From contig JAJFHL010000203.1 in NCBI GenBank assembly GCA_021775615.1, positions 1 to 32,707 of the forward strand: a stretch of DNA of 32,707 bases, given 5' to 3'. The first letter of the stretch is position 1; the number at the start of each line of letters is the position of its first letter. A program made the translations under genes and the position numbers. Under the pieces are notes generated by a model, which ran no database searches, was not told the DNA's origin, and saw only the letters and a list, made by a program, of their open reading frames with translations. Positions 7,107 through 14,818 of this stretch are shown one piece after another. This DNA comes from Hyphomicrobiales bacterium (lineage in GTDB: Bacteria > Pseudomonadota > Alphaproteobacteria > Rhizobiales > JAJFHB01).

Positions 7107-8687
7107 TTGACAAAAAACGAATCATTTAGCAGGCGAGCGGTGAAAAATCTCAAATGGCATGCGGACCAACTCAATAAAATCAGCAACAACATGAAGCGCC
7201 CCCGAGGCGCGAATGAGATGGGCGCATCTGACGACAGAACCCCGACCGAAATCATAAAGCGGTCAAGGCCCAATCAACTTCTCAGGAAGCTGCGCAATGC
7301 GCAGCGGCACAGGGAAGCGCAGATCGCCCGGCCGCAAGGGTCCGCCGGCAATGTGCGAGCCTTGGAACAGCCAGATGCACTGGCCGTATCGCAATGGCCA
7401 AGGCGCGGCGTCCTTCTGGCCCTTGTGCCGCTTTCCATTGTCGGCATGGTGGCCCTTTTCGTTATGGGCTTCGTCGGCAGCCGGGAAGTCGTGAGTTTCC
7501 TGGTCGGCCGTGAGTATGTCCCGACAACATTGCAGGGTTCGGAGCAGGACGCTGCGGAACAGCTGGCGCTGACAGAGCCCCGCACGCCAGGCGTCGCACG
7601 GCGCCTGACCGCATCCGAAGCGGTGCCGGATACGACCGCCGCTCCAGCGAGTGAGCCGGTGGCAGAGCAGCCGCCGGCGCCTGTCGCCGAAACCGAGACC
7701 TCGGTCGAAACACCGCCGGCCGCTGCCGAAGAGACCGAGATCCCGGCCGAGGCACCGCCGGCCGCCGCCGCAGAGACCGCAACCGATGCGCCCGAGATCA
7801 TGGTTGCCGAAACAGAGACCGCATCCGTGCAGCCGCCTGCGGCCGCCATCGAAGATGAAACCGCGCCTCTCCCCCTGGACGGCCTGGTTCCCCCATCACA
7901 GGACGCGGATGTTCCGCCGGCCCTGCCGGAAGACGCAGCGCCTGTCGAGCAGGTCGTCGTCGAACCCGCAGCAACGGTGTTGCCACCACAAAACGTTACC
8001 ACGCCTATCGAACAGTCGAAGCCGGTCGTTAAGACCGTGACAGCCCGTGTTGAGGCTGAGGCCGTGAGCGCCCCTGAGAGCGATGAAGCCAAGAGCACGG
8101 TTGTAGCGGCCTCCGACACGCCCGCACTTGAAACCGTGACGGAAATCACCGCCGCCACCTCCGTTGAAGAAGAAGAAGAGCCCCTGATGCGGCGCGACAA
8201 TGACGATTTGTCGGAAGACCTCCAGAAGCGTGAGACCGCTCCGGTCGTAACGAACACTGTTCCTGAAACCGCACCCGAGACACCTGATGCAGCCAAACCG
8301 ATAGTGGTCGCCACCGCGGTGGACGTCGCACCAACGCAGGATACTGCCGCTCCGGCAGACACCGCCGAAGCAGCCGATTTGACCGACACGGCGGCGGCCG
8401 GGCGCTTCATCGGAGAAGGTCACAGCCTTATGGCCGCGGGTGACATCGTGCAGGCGCGCCAGTTGTTTACGCGCAGCCTTGCCACCGGATCCGCAGAAGC
8501 GGCTCTGGCGCTTGGCCGCTCGTTCGATCCAAAGCACATCGCCGCTATCAATAACGCGAATGCCGCGGGCGATCCGGTCACCGCGCGCAAGTGGTACGAG
8601 GAATGGTATCGCCGTTCCGTCGAACAGGGATCAATCTCACCAAAAGTCCGACTGGAGAGACTGTTGCAGGCAATGAGCCTGAACTGA
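7107..8687 (+). CDS. Single-pass membrane protein with long Ala/Pro/Glu/Thr-rich linker and TPR/Sel1-like C-terminus
   Basis: Counted from the TTG at 7107, the product has 526 residues. A basic cytoplasmic N-terminus (1-100) leads to one transmembrane helix (about 101-124). Residues about 145-430 are a low-complexity linker rich in A, P, E, T and V with repeated ETE...PPAAA segments. The last 95 residues form helices of a TPR/Sel1-like type (IGEGHSLMAAGDIVQARQLF and RKWYEEWYRRS). The order suggests an inner-membrane anchor with a periplasm-spanning linker and an envelope-facing interaction domain, similar in plan to TolA-like or SPOR-linked proteins, but I do not recognise the family. The start is uncertain: GTG at 7140 and ATG at 7191 are in frame and would keep the helix. 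The last codons are partly repeated downstream by a 25-bp duplication. Confidence 0.65.
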   Translation: MTKNESFSRRAVKNLKWHADQLNKISNNMKRPRGANEMGASDDRTPTEIIKRSRPNQLLRKLRNAQRHREAQIARPQGSAGNVRALEQPDALAVSQWPRRGVLLALVPLSIVGMVALFVMGFVGSREVVSFLVGREYVPTTLQGSEQDAAEQLALTEPRTPGVARRLTASEAVPDTTAAPASEPVAEQPPAPVAETETSVETPPAAAEETEIPAEAPPAAAAETATDAPEIMVAETETASVQPPAAAIEDETAPLPLDGLVPPSQDADVPPALPEDAAPVEQVVVEPAATVLPPQNVTTPIEQSKPVVKTVTARVEAEAVSAPESDEAKSTVVAASDTPALETVTEITAATSVEEEEEPLMRRDNDDLSEDLQKRETAPVVTNTVPETAPETPDAAKPIVVATAVDVAPTQDTAAPADTAEAADLTDTAAAGRFIGEGHSLMAAGDIVQARQLFTRSLATGSAEAALALGRSFDPKHIAAINNANAAGDPVTARKWYEEWYRRSVEQGSISPKVRLERLLQAMSLN

Positions 8688-8713
8688 CTTGCAGGCGTTG
8701 AGCCTGAACTGAC
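8664..8713 (+). repeat. 25-bp tandem duplication over a gene's 3' end
   Basis: Two adjacent 25-base units (8664-8688 and 8689-8713), both starting TTGCAGGC and ending TGAGCCTGAACTGAC, differ only at two central bases (AA versus GT). The first copy encodes the end of the membrane protein and its TGA stop; the second lies in the spacer. This looks like a recent local slippage duplication. Confidence 0.85.
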
Positions 8714-8819
8714 TGCTGACACGATCACGGGGGCTCGTGACGTAGGGACTGCCCTCGCCCAATCTATATGCGGCCTCGGAGATTTAGGGATCTCGTGACG
8801 AGGCAGAGGGACGAATTCA

Positions 8820-9941
8820 ATGAAATTGCTATCCATCAGACACGGGCTGGGGCTCGCCGTGATCACCCTGCTATGGGCATTCGCTGCCCCGGGCGCCCAG
8901 GCGCTCACATGCGGAGAAAAATACACGGTTCGGGACGGTGACACCCTGAATGCGCTCGCTCTGGAGGCCTACGGGCTGGCCAACAAGTGGACGCTGATTT
9001 TCTATGCCAACCAGAAACAGTTCGGAAACGGCCCCATCCTGGAGGCGGGCAAACAACTCAACATTCCCTGCCTCAGAGCAAAGGAAGACGTGTCGATCGA
9101 GCCGGCCGGCGCGAACGCCCGCGTAAATCTCGATACGCCCGATGCCCGCCAAATCGAAGTGTCGCGCATCAAGGGTGACATGCAGCTTCTCACCGCCGGC
9201 GACTATCAGCCTTTTACCGACCGGGCTCTGCCGGCCGGCGGCATGATCACAGAGATCGTCAACACCGCTCTCGGCACCTTGAATGCGGAGGCTCAGGGTC
9301 CGGGCTACCAGATATCCTGGGTCAACGACTGGTCATCGCATCTCAATCCGCTTCTGGTGTCGAAGACCTTCGACATGGGCTTCCCGTGGTTCAAGCCGAA
9401 TTGCGAGGAATATGACCAGTTGGACCAGCCGGCGCGTTTCCGGTGCGACAAGTTCTTCTTCTCCAAGCCGGTTTTCGAGATTCTGGTTCTGTTCTTCGCC
9501 AAGAACGACAGCCGGTTTCAGTTCACCAAGGATGCCGACGTCATCGGCGCAAGGCTGTGCCGGCCGACCGGATACTTCACCTTCGACCTCGACAAGAAGG
9601 GGCGCAACTGGGTGAAGGAGGAAAAAGTCATCCTGATCCGGCCGCAGACGGTGGAGGAGTGCTTCCAGATGCTGTCGCGCGGCGAAGTTGACGCTGTGAC
9701 GCTCAACGAATTCACCGGGCGTGCGGCGGTCAAGAAGCTCAACATGGATGCCCGGATCCGGGTGATAGAACGGCCGGTCTCGCTGCTCAATCTCCACGTC
9801 ATCATCGCCAAGACCCACCCGCGGGCGCGCACCTACCTGCACTACATCAACAGTTCGCTCACCTATCTGCGTGACTCCGGCATGTACGAGCAGATCGTCG
9901 ACAAGCATCTGTCGCGGTTCTGGGGCAGTCAGGGCGGCTGA
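8820..9941 (+). CDS. Exported LysM plus family-3 solute-binding protein (copy 1)
   Basis: The 373-residue protein starts with a signal peptide (hydrophobic 11-24, probable cleavage after AQA at 28). A LysM domain follows (about 35-84: YTVRDGDTLNALALEAYG ... NIPCL), then a bacterial solute-binding-protein family 3 domain (about 105-370). LysM modules bind peptidoglycan, and family-3 domains bind amino acids or similar solutes and usually serve an ABC importer. The fusion suggests a wall-tethered periplasmic binding protein or sensor. Conserved Cys residues flank the LysM domain and occur in the binding domain, in CEEYDQL, RCDKFFF, LCRPTGYF and ECFQML. AGAGGG precedes the ATG. A paralogue follows directly; no permease gene lies next to it on this strand, so a transport role is not supported by context. 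Confidence 0.8.
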   Translation: MKLLSIRHGLGLAVITLLWAFAAPGAQALTCGEKYTVRDGDTLNALALEAYGLANKWTLIFYANQKQFGNGPILEAGKQLNIPCLRAKEDVSIEPAGANARVNLDTPDARQIEVSRIKGDMQLLTAGDYQPFTDRALPAGGMITEIVNTALGTLNAEAQGPGYQISWVNDWSSHLNPLLVSKTFDMGFPWFKPNCEEYDQLDQPARFRCDKFFFSKPVFEILVLFFAKNDSRFQFTKDADVIGARLCRPTGYFTFDLDKKGRNWVKEEKVILIRPQTVEECFQMLSRGEVDAVTLNEFTGRAAVKKLNMDARIRVIERPVSLLNLHVIIAKTHPRARTYLHYINSSLTYLRDSGMYEQIVDKHLSRFWGSQGG

Positions 9942-10072
9942 TGCGTGGCCGGCATATCAAACAGTCAAGTGGTTTCAGGGGAAACCGGAAGAGCTCTTCG
10001 AACCGGGGACAATGTTCGAAGAATGCTTCTCTTCACAATGAGTTCAGTGATCAACAAAGAGGGTTCGACATC
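9942..10072 (+). promoter_or_regulatory. Spacer with stacked palindromes before LysM/SBP copy 2
   Basis: The 131-bp spacer between the two LysM/SBP genes carries GGTTTC-AGGG-GAAACC (9971-9986), the perfect 12-base palindrome GAAGAGCTCTTC (9988-9999), and two TTCGAA sites 18 bases apart (9997-10002 and 10015-10020). AGAGGG just before the ATG at 10073 is the likely ribosome-binding site. The hairpins could be a leader structure or operator sites. No T-tract terminator is seen, so read-through from copy 1 is possible. Confidence 0.4.
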
Positions 10073-11164
10073 ATGCGGTTCGGTTCAGCAATAGCAATAG
10101 CGGCAAGTCTGTTCGCTTTTTCCGTGTCTTCGGCGCAGGCACAATCCTGCGGGTCTCAATACACGGTCGCCTCCGGCGATACGTTGTCGAAGATTTCCTA
10201 CAGGGCCTATAACAGCGGCCAGAGGTGGTCGCTCATCTACTACGCCAACCAGACCGAGATCGGACAGGATCCTTCGATGATCCATCCCGGTCAGGTGTAC
10301 CGGATTCCCTGCCCCGACGATGCTGACATTCAGCCCGCGTCGGCCAATATATCCGCAACGCCGCAGCAGCCGCGCGCCGTCGTGCAGCAGACCGGCGGCA
10401 TCACGCTGGTGACGGCTGACGATTATCGGCCCTTCACCGACCGGGCCCTGCCGCAAGGCGGGCTGATCACCGATATCGTGCGCACCGCGCTGACCAAGGA
10501 CATCGGCGGCGACGATGCAAAGGCGATCAACATCTCATGGGTCAATGACTGGTCGGCGCACCTTAATCCGCTGCTCTCCAGGCACGCCTTCGACATGGGC
10601 TTCCCGTGGTTCCGGCCCAATTGCGAACAATACAACGACCTGGACGATCCGGCGAAGTTCCGCTGCGACACGTTCCATTTCTCCGAGCCGGTCTTCGAAA
10701 TCCTGGTTCTGTTCTTCGCCCGCCGGGACGCCGGTTTCCAGTTCACCTCGGACGATCAGATCATCGGCAAGCGACTGTGCCGGCCGGCAGGCTACTTCAC
10801 CTTCGACCTCGACAAGGACGGCCGCAACTGGGTGAAGGACGAGAAAGTCACGCTGCTGCGCCCGCAGACCGTCGACGAGTGCTTCGAGATGCTGCAGCGC
10901 GGCGAAGTTGACGCGGTGGCGCTCAACGAATTCACCGGACGTGAAGCGGTCAACAAACTGCAGATGGCGAACCAGGTGGTTGCGATCGAAAAGCCGGTAT
11001 CCGTGCTCAACCTGCATGTGGTCATTGCCAAGACGCATCCGCGTGCAAAGGCGCTTCTGACCCATGTCAACCGCGCCCTGAAAGATATCAAGGGTTCGGG
11101 CAAGTATGGCGAGATTATCGACCGCCACCTGTCGGCCTTCTGGAAAGCCCAGGAATCCAGCTGA
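10073..11164 (+). CDS. Exported LysM plus family-3 solute-binding protein (copy 2)
   Basis: An in-frame start exists at 9941, but I chose the ATG at 10073. It has AGAGGG upstream and opens a clear signal peptide (MRFGSAIAIAASLFAFSVSS, cleavage after AQA at residue 23). The 363-residue product matches copy 1 nearly end to end: LysM at about 30-80 (YTVASGDTLSKISYRAY ... YRIPCPDD), then a family-3 solute-binding domain from about residue 110. Shared segments include YRPFTDRALP, SWVNDWSAHLNPLL, FDMGFPWF and LCRPAGYFTFDLDKDGRNW. The cysteines of copy 1 are kept. A region rich in Q, P and A (about 85-107) links the domains. The gene ends at a strong terminator, so the pair forms the end of a plus-strand unit. 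Likely location is the periplasm, bound to peptidoglycan; the ligand is unknown. Confidence 0.8.
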   Translation: MRFGSAIAIAASLFAFSVSSAQAQSCGSQYTVASGDTLSKISYRAYNSGQRWSLIYYANQTEIGQDPSMIHPGQVYRIPCPDDADIQPASANISATPQQPRAVVQQTGGITLVTADDYRPFTDRALPQGGLITDIVRTALTKDIGGDDAKAINISWVNDWSAHLNPLLSRHAFDMGFPWFRPNCEQYNDLDDPAKFRCDTFHFSEPVFEILVLFFARRDAGFQFTSDDQIIGKRLCRPAGYFTFDLDKDGRNWVKDEKVTLLRPQTVDECFEMLQRGEVDAVALNEFTGREAVNKLQMANQVVAIEKPVSVLNLHVVIAKTHPRAKALLTHVNRALKDIKGSGKYGEIIDRHLSAFWKAQESS

Positions 11165-11184
11165 CATCTCAGTTGTTCGAGAGT

Positions 11185-11225
11185 GCGGCGCCCCGGGTCC
11201 GGTATCCGGGGCGCCGCTTTCTTTT
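11185..11225 (+). terminator. Rho-independent terminator after LysM/SBP copy 2
   Basis: A perfect 12-bp stem (GCGGCGCCCCGG at 11185-11196 with CCGGGGCGCCGC at 11206-11217) encloses a 9-base loop and is followed by TTTCTTTT (11218-11225). The T-tract is on the plus strand only, so it ends the LysM/SBP unit and not the convergent livF unit. Confidence 0.9.
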
Positions 11226-11244
11226 GACAGGCGCTTTTGCCGGA

Positions 11245-11946
11245 TCAAACGCCCAGATAGCGCTCCTGGACCTTCGTGTCTTCGGCAAGCTCGGCCGAGG
11301 AACCCGACCAGACCACCCTGCCCTTTTCGATCACATAATGCCGGTCAGCAAGCCTGGTCAGGTCGGCGATGTTCTTGTCGACCACCAGAATGGACAGGCC
11401 TTCCGCCTTGAGCTGCGACAGGCAGGTCCAGATTTCCTGGCGGATCAGAGGGGCAAGGCCCTCGGTCGCCTCGTCCAGAATGAGCAGTTGCGGGTTGGTC
11501 ATCAGCGCGCGTCCGATCGCCAGCATCTGCTGCTCGCCGCCGGACAGAAGATTGCCCATGCTGGAGCGCCGGCTGGCGAGCTCGGGAAACATCGCGAACA
11601 CGCGCTCCAGCGTCCACGGATTGGCATGGCCATGGCGGTCGGCCGCGGTGGCGACCAGGTTTTCCCAGACAGTGAGGTTCGGAAAGATCTGGCGGCCTTC
11701 GGGCACCAGGCCGAGACCCAGCTTGGCAATCTTGTAGGACGGCAGCGCGGTGATGGTTTCACCGTTGAAAACGATCTCACCTGATTGCGCGCGTTTGATC
11801 CCCATGAGCGTGTTGAGCGTCGTCGTCTTGCCCATGCCGTTGCGCCCAAGCAGGGTCACCACCTCGCCGTCATTGACATCGAGACCCATGCCGAACAGCA
11901 CCTGGCTTGCGCCGTAAAAGGATTCGATGGCCTGCACCTTCAGCAT
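11245..11946 (-). CDS. livF: Branched-chain-type ABC transporter ATPase, LivF-like
   Basis: This 233-residue ABC ATPase has Walker A GRNGMGKTT, the signature LSGGEQQMLAIGRAL and Walker B LLILDEATEG, and the length and EGRQIFPNLTVWENL segment of LivF. It would pair with the LivG-like ATPase upstream, from which it is separated by one base. LivF/LivG energise import through LivH/LivM. Because the genes lie downstream of gentisate-pathway genes on the same strand, the transported solute may be an aromatic acid and not an amino acid; this is inference from position only. It is the last gene of the minus-strand unit and converges on the terminator of the LysM/SBP genes. No binding-protein (LivK) gene accompanies the set. 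Confidence 0.88.
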   Translation of the reverse strand: MLKVQAIESFYGASQVLFGMGLDVNDGEVVTLLGRNGMGKTTTLNTLMGIKRAQSGEIVFNGETITALPSYKIAKLGLGLVPEGRQIFPNLTVWENLVATAADRHGHANPWTLERVFAMFPELASRRSSMGNLLSGGEQQMLAIGRALMTNPQLLILDEATEGLAPLIRQEIWTCLSQLKAEGLSILVVDKNIADLTRLADRHYVIEKGRVVWSGSSAELAEDTKVQERYLGV

Positions 11947-11947
11947 G

Positions 11948-12697
11948 TCAGGCCTCGTCGCCCAGATAGGCGCGGCGAACCGCCTCGTCGCTGCGGATGT
12001 CCTGGGGCGCGCCCGAGGCGATCACCCGGCCATAGACCAGCACCGTCACCTGGTCGGCAAGGGCAAAAACCGCGTCCATGTCATGCTCCACCAGCAACAT
12101 GGTTTTCTCGCCCTTGAGACCTTTCAGGGTTTCGACCATGGTGGCGGACTCCTCCGGACCCATGCCCGCCATCGGCTCATCGAGCAGCAACAGGTCGGGC
12201 TCTGTGGCAAGGGCCATGGCGATTTCGAGCTGGCGGCGCTCACCATGCGACATGTCGCTGGCCGGATCGTTGGCTCTGTCCTGAAGGCCAACCTGTTCGA
12301 GCGTCGCGAAAGCCGGTTTGACGATCTCGGGATCCTGGCTGACAGGTTTCCAGAACCGGAACGAGTGCCCGCGATGTCCCTGCACCGCAAGGGCGACGTT
12401 CTGCAGAACGGTCATGTCGAGGAACACACTGGTGATCTGGAACGACCGGGCAAGGCCGAGATGCGATCTGCGGTAGGGCGCCACATGGGTGATGTCGCGG
12501 CCCTTGAACCGGATCATCCCTTCGTCGGGCGTCAGATCGCCCGACAGCTGCGAAATCAACGTGGTCTTGCCGGCGCCATTCGGACCGATGACCGCGTGGG
12601 TCTGCAATGGCGCAACAGAAAGCTCCACGTTATCGGTGGCGCATACACCGCCGAAACTCTTCCGCAGGTTGGTGACGTGGAGAACCGGTTCAGTCAC
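11948..12697 (-). CDS. livG: Branched-chain-type ABC transporter ATPase, LivG-like
   Basis: Walker A is GPNGAGKTT, Walker B is LLLLDEPMAG, and the signature reads MSHGERRQLEIAMAL, a variant of LSGGQ with histidine in place of the first glycine. The 249-residue length fits LivG. An in-frame start at 12742 exists, but I chose the GTG at 12697 because the protein then begins MTEPVLHVTNLRKSFGG, where family homology starts. This start overlaps the last 8 bases of the LivM gene, which suggests translational coupling. It works with LivF as the ATPase pair of a LivHMGF importer at the inner membrane. Confidence 0.87.
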   Translation of the reverse strand: MTEPVLHVTNLRKSFGGVCATDNVELSVAPLQTHAVIGPNGAGKTTLISQLSGDLTPDEGMIRFKGRDITHVAPYRRSHLGLARSFQITSVFLDMTVLQNVALAVQGHRGHSFRFWKPVSQDPEIVKPAFATLEQVGLQDRANDPASDMSHGERRQLEIAMALATEPDLLLLDEPMAGMGPEESATMVETLKGLKGEKTMLLVEHDMDAVFALADQVTVLVYGRVIASGAPQDIRSDEAVRRAYLGDEA

Positions 12698-13745
12698 GGC
12701 GGCGCCTCTCGATGCTTTTGAGAATGCCGTCGATGCCACCACGGGCGAACAGCACGGTCAGGATGAGCAGCAAGCCAAAGATGAGCCGCCAGTGTTTTGA
12801 AAAGTCCTTGATGCCCTGGCCTAGCTCGGAAAACCCGAGGTCTCCAAAAGCGCCGCCGAGCAACTGGATCAGATGCGGCAGCTGGTCTTCGAGCTGGAGA
12901 AACGCGAGCGCCCCCAGGACCGGGCCGAACAGGCTGCCCGATCCACCAACAATCACCATGAACATGAGCTCTCCGGAACGGGTCCAGTCCATCATTTCCG
13001 GTGAAATGAAGTTGGTGTAGTTGCCCAGAAGCGCACCCGCATAGCCGCACATCACACCGGATATCACATAGCAGGTGAGCCGGTAGGCATAGGTGTTGTA
13101 GCCGACGGCGCGCATCCGCTGTTCATTGCTGCGCGAGCCGCGGATCGCCATGCCGAAACGCGAGTGGACGATGCGGTGGACGATGTAGATGGCAGCCAGC
13201 AGAGACACGAAGCAGACGTAGTAAAGCGTCACACCGTCTTCGATATCGACCACAGGAAACTCGCTGCGGTAGTCGATGGTGAGGCCGTCATCGGCGCCAT
13301 ACTCATCGAGACTGACAAAGAAGAAATACACCATCTGCGAGAACGCCATGGTGATCATGATGAAGTAGACGCCCTTGGTGCGCAGACACAACGCACCGGT
13401 GATCAGCGCGAACAGGCCGCAGACAACGATGGTCAGGGGAAAATGCAGGAACCCGCTGGTGTAGTCGTAATAGGCCGGGATGCCGACGCAATAAGCGCCG
13501 AGACCGATATAGGCCGCATGGCCGAAACTGATCATGCCGCCATACCCCAGAATGAGGTTGAGGCTGACCGCGGCTATGGAGAGGCACACCAGGCGCGTGG
13601 CAAGATCGAGATAGAAGCCCTGGCCGAGCACATGCGCCGTGTAGGGTCCGACCGCGAGGAACGCCAGAACCGCGATCATGACCCAGCCGCGCAGGCCAAT
13701 GGCGCCGATCGGCAGTATCCGGTTTGTCTTGGCTTCGACTGACAT
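12690..13745 (-). CDS. livM: Branched-chain-type ABC transporter permease, LivM-like
   Basis: The 351-residue, strongly hydrophobic protein has repeated membrane helices and the LivM hallmark block (SLNLILGYGGMISFGHAAYI), with GMAIRGSRSNEQRMRAVGYN as the cytoplasmic coupling loop for the ATPase. It forms the translocation pore with LivH. The ATG start lies 20 bases after the LivH stop, and its own stop overlaps the LivG start. The C-terminal tail is basic (SIERRRRD). The substrate is not apparent; context suggests an aromatic carboxylate or related compound used by the upstream genes. Confidence 0.88.
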   Translation of the reverse strand: MSVEAKTNRILPIGAIGLRGWVMIAVLAFLAVGPYTAHVLGQGFYLDLATRLVCLSIAAVSLNLILGYGGMISFGHAAYIGLGAYCVGIPAYYDYTSGFLHFPLTIVVCGLFALITGALCLRTKGVYFIMITMAFSQMVYFFFVSLDEYGADDGLTIDYRSEFPVVDIEDGVTLYYVCFVSLLAAIYIVHRIVHSRFGMAIRGSRSNEQRMRAVGYNTYAYRLTCYVISGVMCGYAGALLGNYTNFISPEMMDWTRSGELMFMVIVGGSGSLFGPVLGALAFLQLEDQLPHLIQLLGGAFGDLGFSELGQGIKDFSKHWRLIFGLLLILTVLFARGGIDGILKSIERRRRD

Positions 13746-13765
13746 GATGAGGACCGGCCCTGTCT

Positions 13766-14689
13766 CTAACGCACTTTGGGCGGGAACAGGCCCTGCGGCT
13801 TGAACACCAGCACCATCGCCATCAGGATGTAGATCAGCATGGCGGAAATCGCCGGAGCCGATGTTTCGGCTGCTTCATCACCGAGGAACAATTTGAAGAA
13901 ATCGTCGAGGTAAGACCGCCCCAGCGTATCGATCAGGCCGATGATGATGGCGGCCACGAAGGCGCCCTTCATGGAGCCGATGCCGCCGACGATGATCACC
14001 ACGAAGGCGGTGATGATGATGTCGTTGCCCATGCCGATGCTGGCGTTGGTGATCGGTGCGATCAGCATGCCGGCGAACCCGGCAAGCCCGGCCCCAATTG
14101 CAAAGACAAGCGTGAAAAGGGTCTTGATATCGATACCGAGCGCACCAACCATGGTCCGGTTGGAGGCGCCGGCCCGGATCAGCATGCCGAGCCGGGTGTG
14201 GCTGACGACGTAGTAGAGCGCGCAGGCGATTGCCAGCCCGGCGCCGACGATGACGAGACGGTAGCTCGGCAGAATGACCCCCGGCAGCAACTCGACCTGG
14301 CCCTGCAGCCAATGCGGCAGGGGCACGGAGATGCCCTCGGGGCTCCAGATGATGTGGGTCAGTTCGTCGAAGATCAGGATCAGGCCGAAAGTCGCCAGCA
14401 CATGATCGAGATGGTTCCGCGGATAGAGGTTTCGAACCGCGATAACTTCGGTCAGGACACCAACAGCAACGACGATGGGAACCGCCAGAAGGACGCCGAG
14501 AATGAAGGAATCGAGCGCCAGGACCAGGGACGCACTGACGAAAGCGCCGACCATATAGAACGAGCCGTGCGCCAGATTGACGAAATCCATGATGCCGAAA
14601 ACCAGCGTCAACCCGGAGGCAAGCAGAAACAACAGCACGCCCAACTGCAGGCCGTTCATGAGCTGCGTCACTAAAAGAGCTGTGTCCAT
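13766..14689 (-). CDS. livH: Branched-chain-type ABC transporter permease, LivH-like
   Basis: This multi-spanning permease of about 307 residues has the LivH hallmark (GLTLVFGIMDFVNLAHGSFY) near its N-terminus and the coupling-loop segment RLGMLIRAGASNRTMVGALG. I chose the ATG at 14689; an in-frame GTG at 14695 adds two residues. It is the first of four transporter genes in LivH-M-G-F order and follows the FAH-family gene by about 129 bases on the same strand. That spacer shows no gene. A TATAGG box occurs in it on the minus strand, but without a good -35 partner, so a separate promoter is possible but not shown. Confidence 0.88.
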   Translation of the reverse strand: MDTALLVTQLMNGLQLGVLLFLLASGLTLVFGIMDFVNLAHGSFYMVGAFVSASLVLALDSFILGVLLAVPIVVAVGVLTEVIAVRNLYPRNHLDHVLATFGLILIFDELTHIIWSPEGISVPLPHWLQGQVELLPGVILPSYRLVIVGAGLAIACALYYVVSHTRLGMLIRAGASNRTMVGALGIDIKTLFTLVFAIGAGLAGFAGMLIAPITNASIGMGNDIIITAFVVIIVGGIGSMKGAFVAAIIIGLIDTLGRSYLDDFFKLFLGDEAAETSAPAISAMLIYILMAMVLVFKPQGLFPPKVR

Positions 14690-14818
14690 CCCCACCCGGA
14701 CCCTATATGCCCCACCGTTTTGTATTGTTTTGCGGCGGGCTTAGCACATCTCGAAGAGGCTGAGAACCGCACGAGCGCAGAAAGGGTAGCCCTTCCCGAA
14801 ACCAGCAAAAAATCTCCA

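Noticed and set aside
7107-7112. TTGACA as a -35 box
   Set aside because: No acceptable -10 hexamer is found 15-19 bases downstream; the TTG is as likely to be a start codon.
7274-8410. A 378-codon Ser/Ala/Gly-rich minus-strand frame that could look like a surface repeat protein
   Set aside because: It is the complement of the Ala/Pro/Glu-rich linker of the plus-strand membrane protein; low-complexity coding on one strand produces low complexity on the other.
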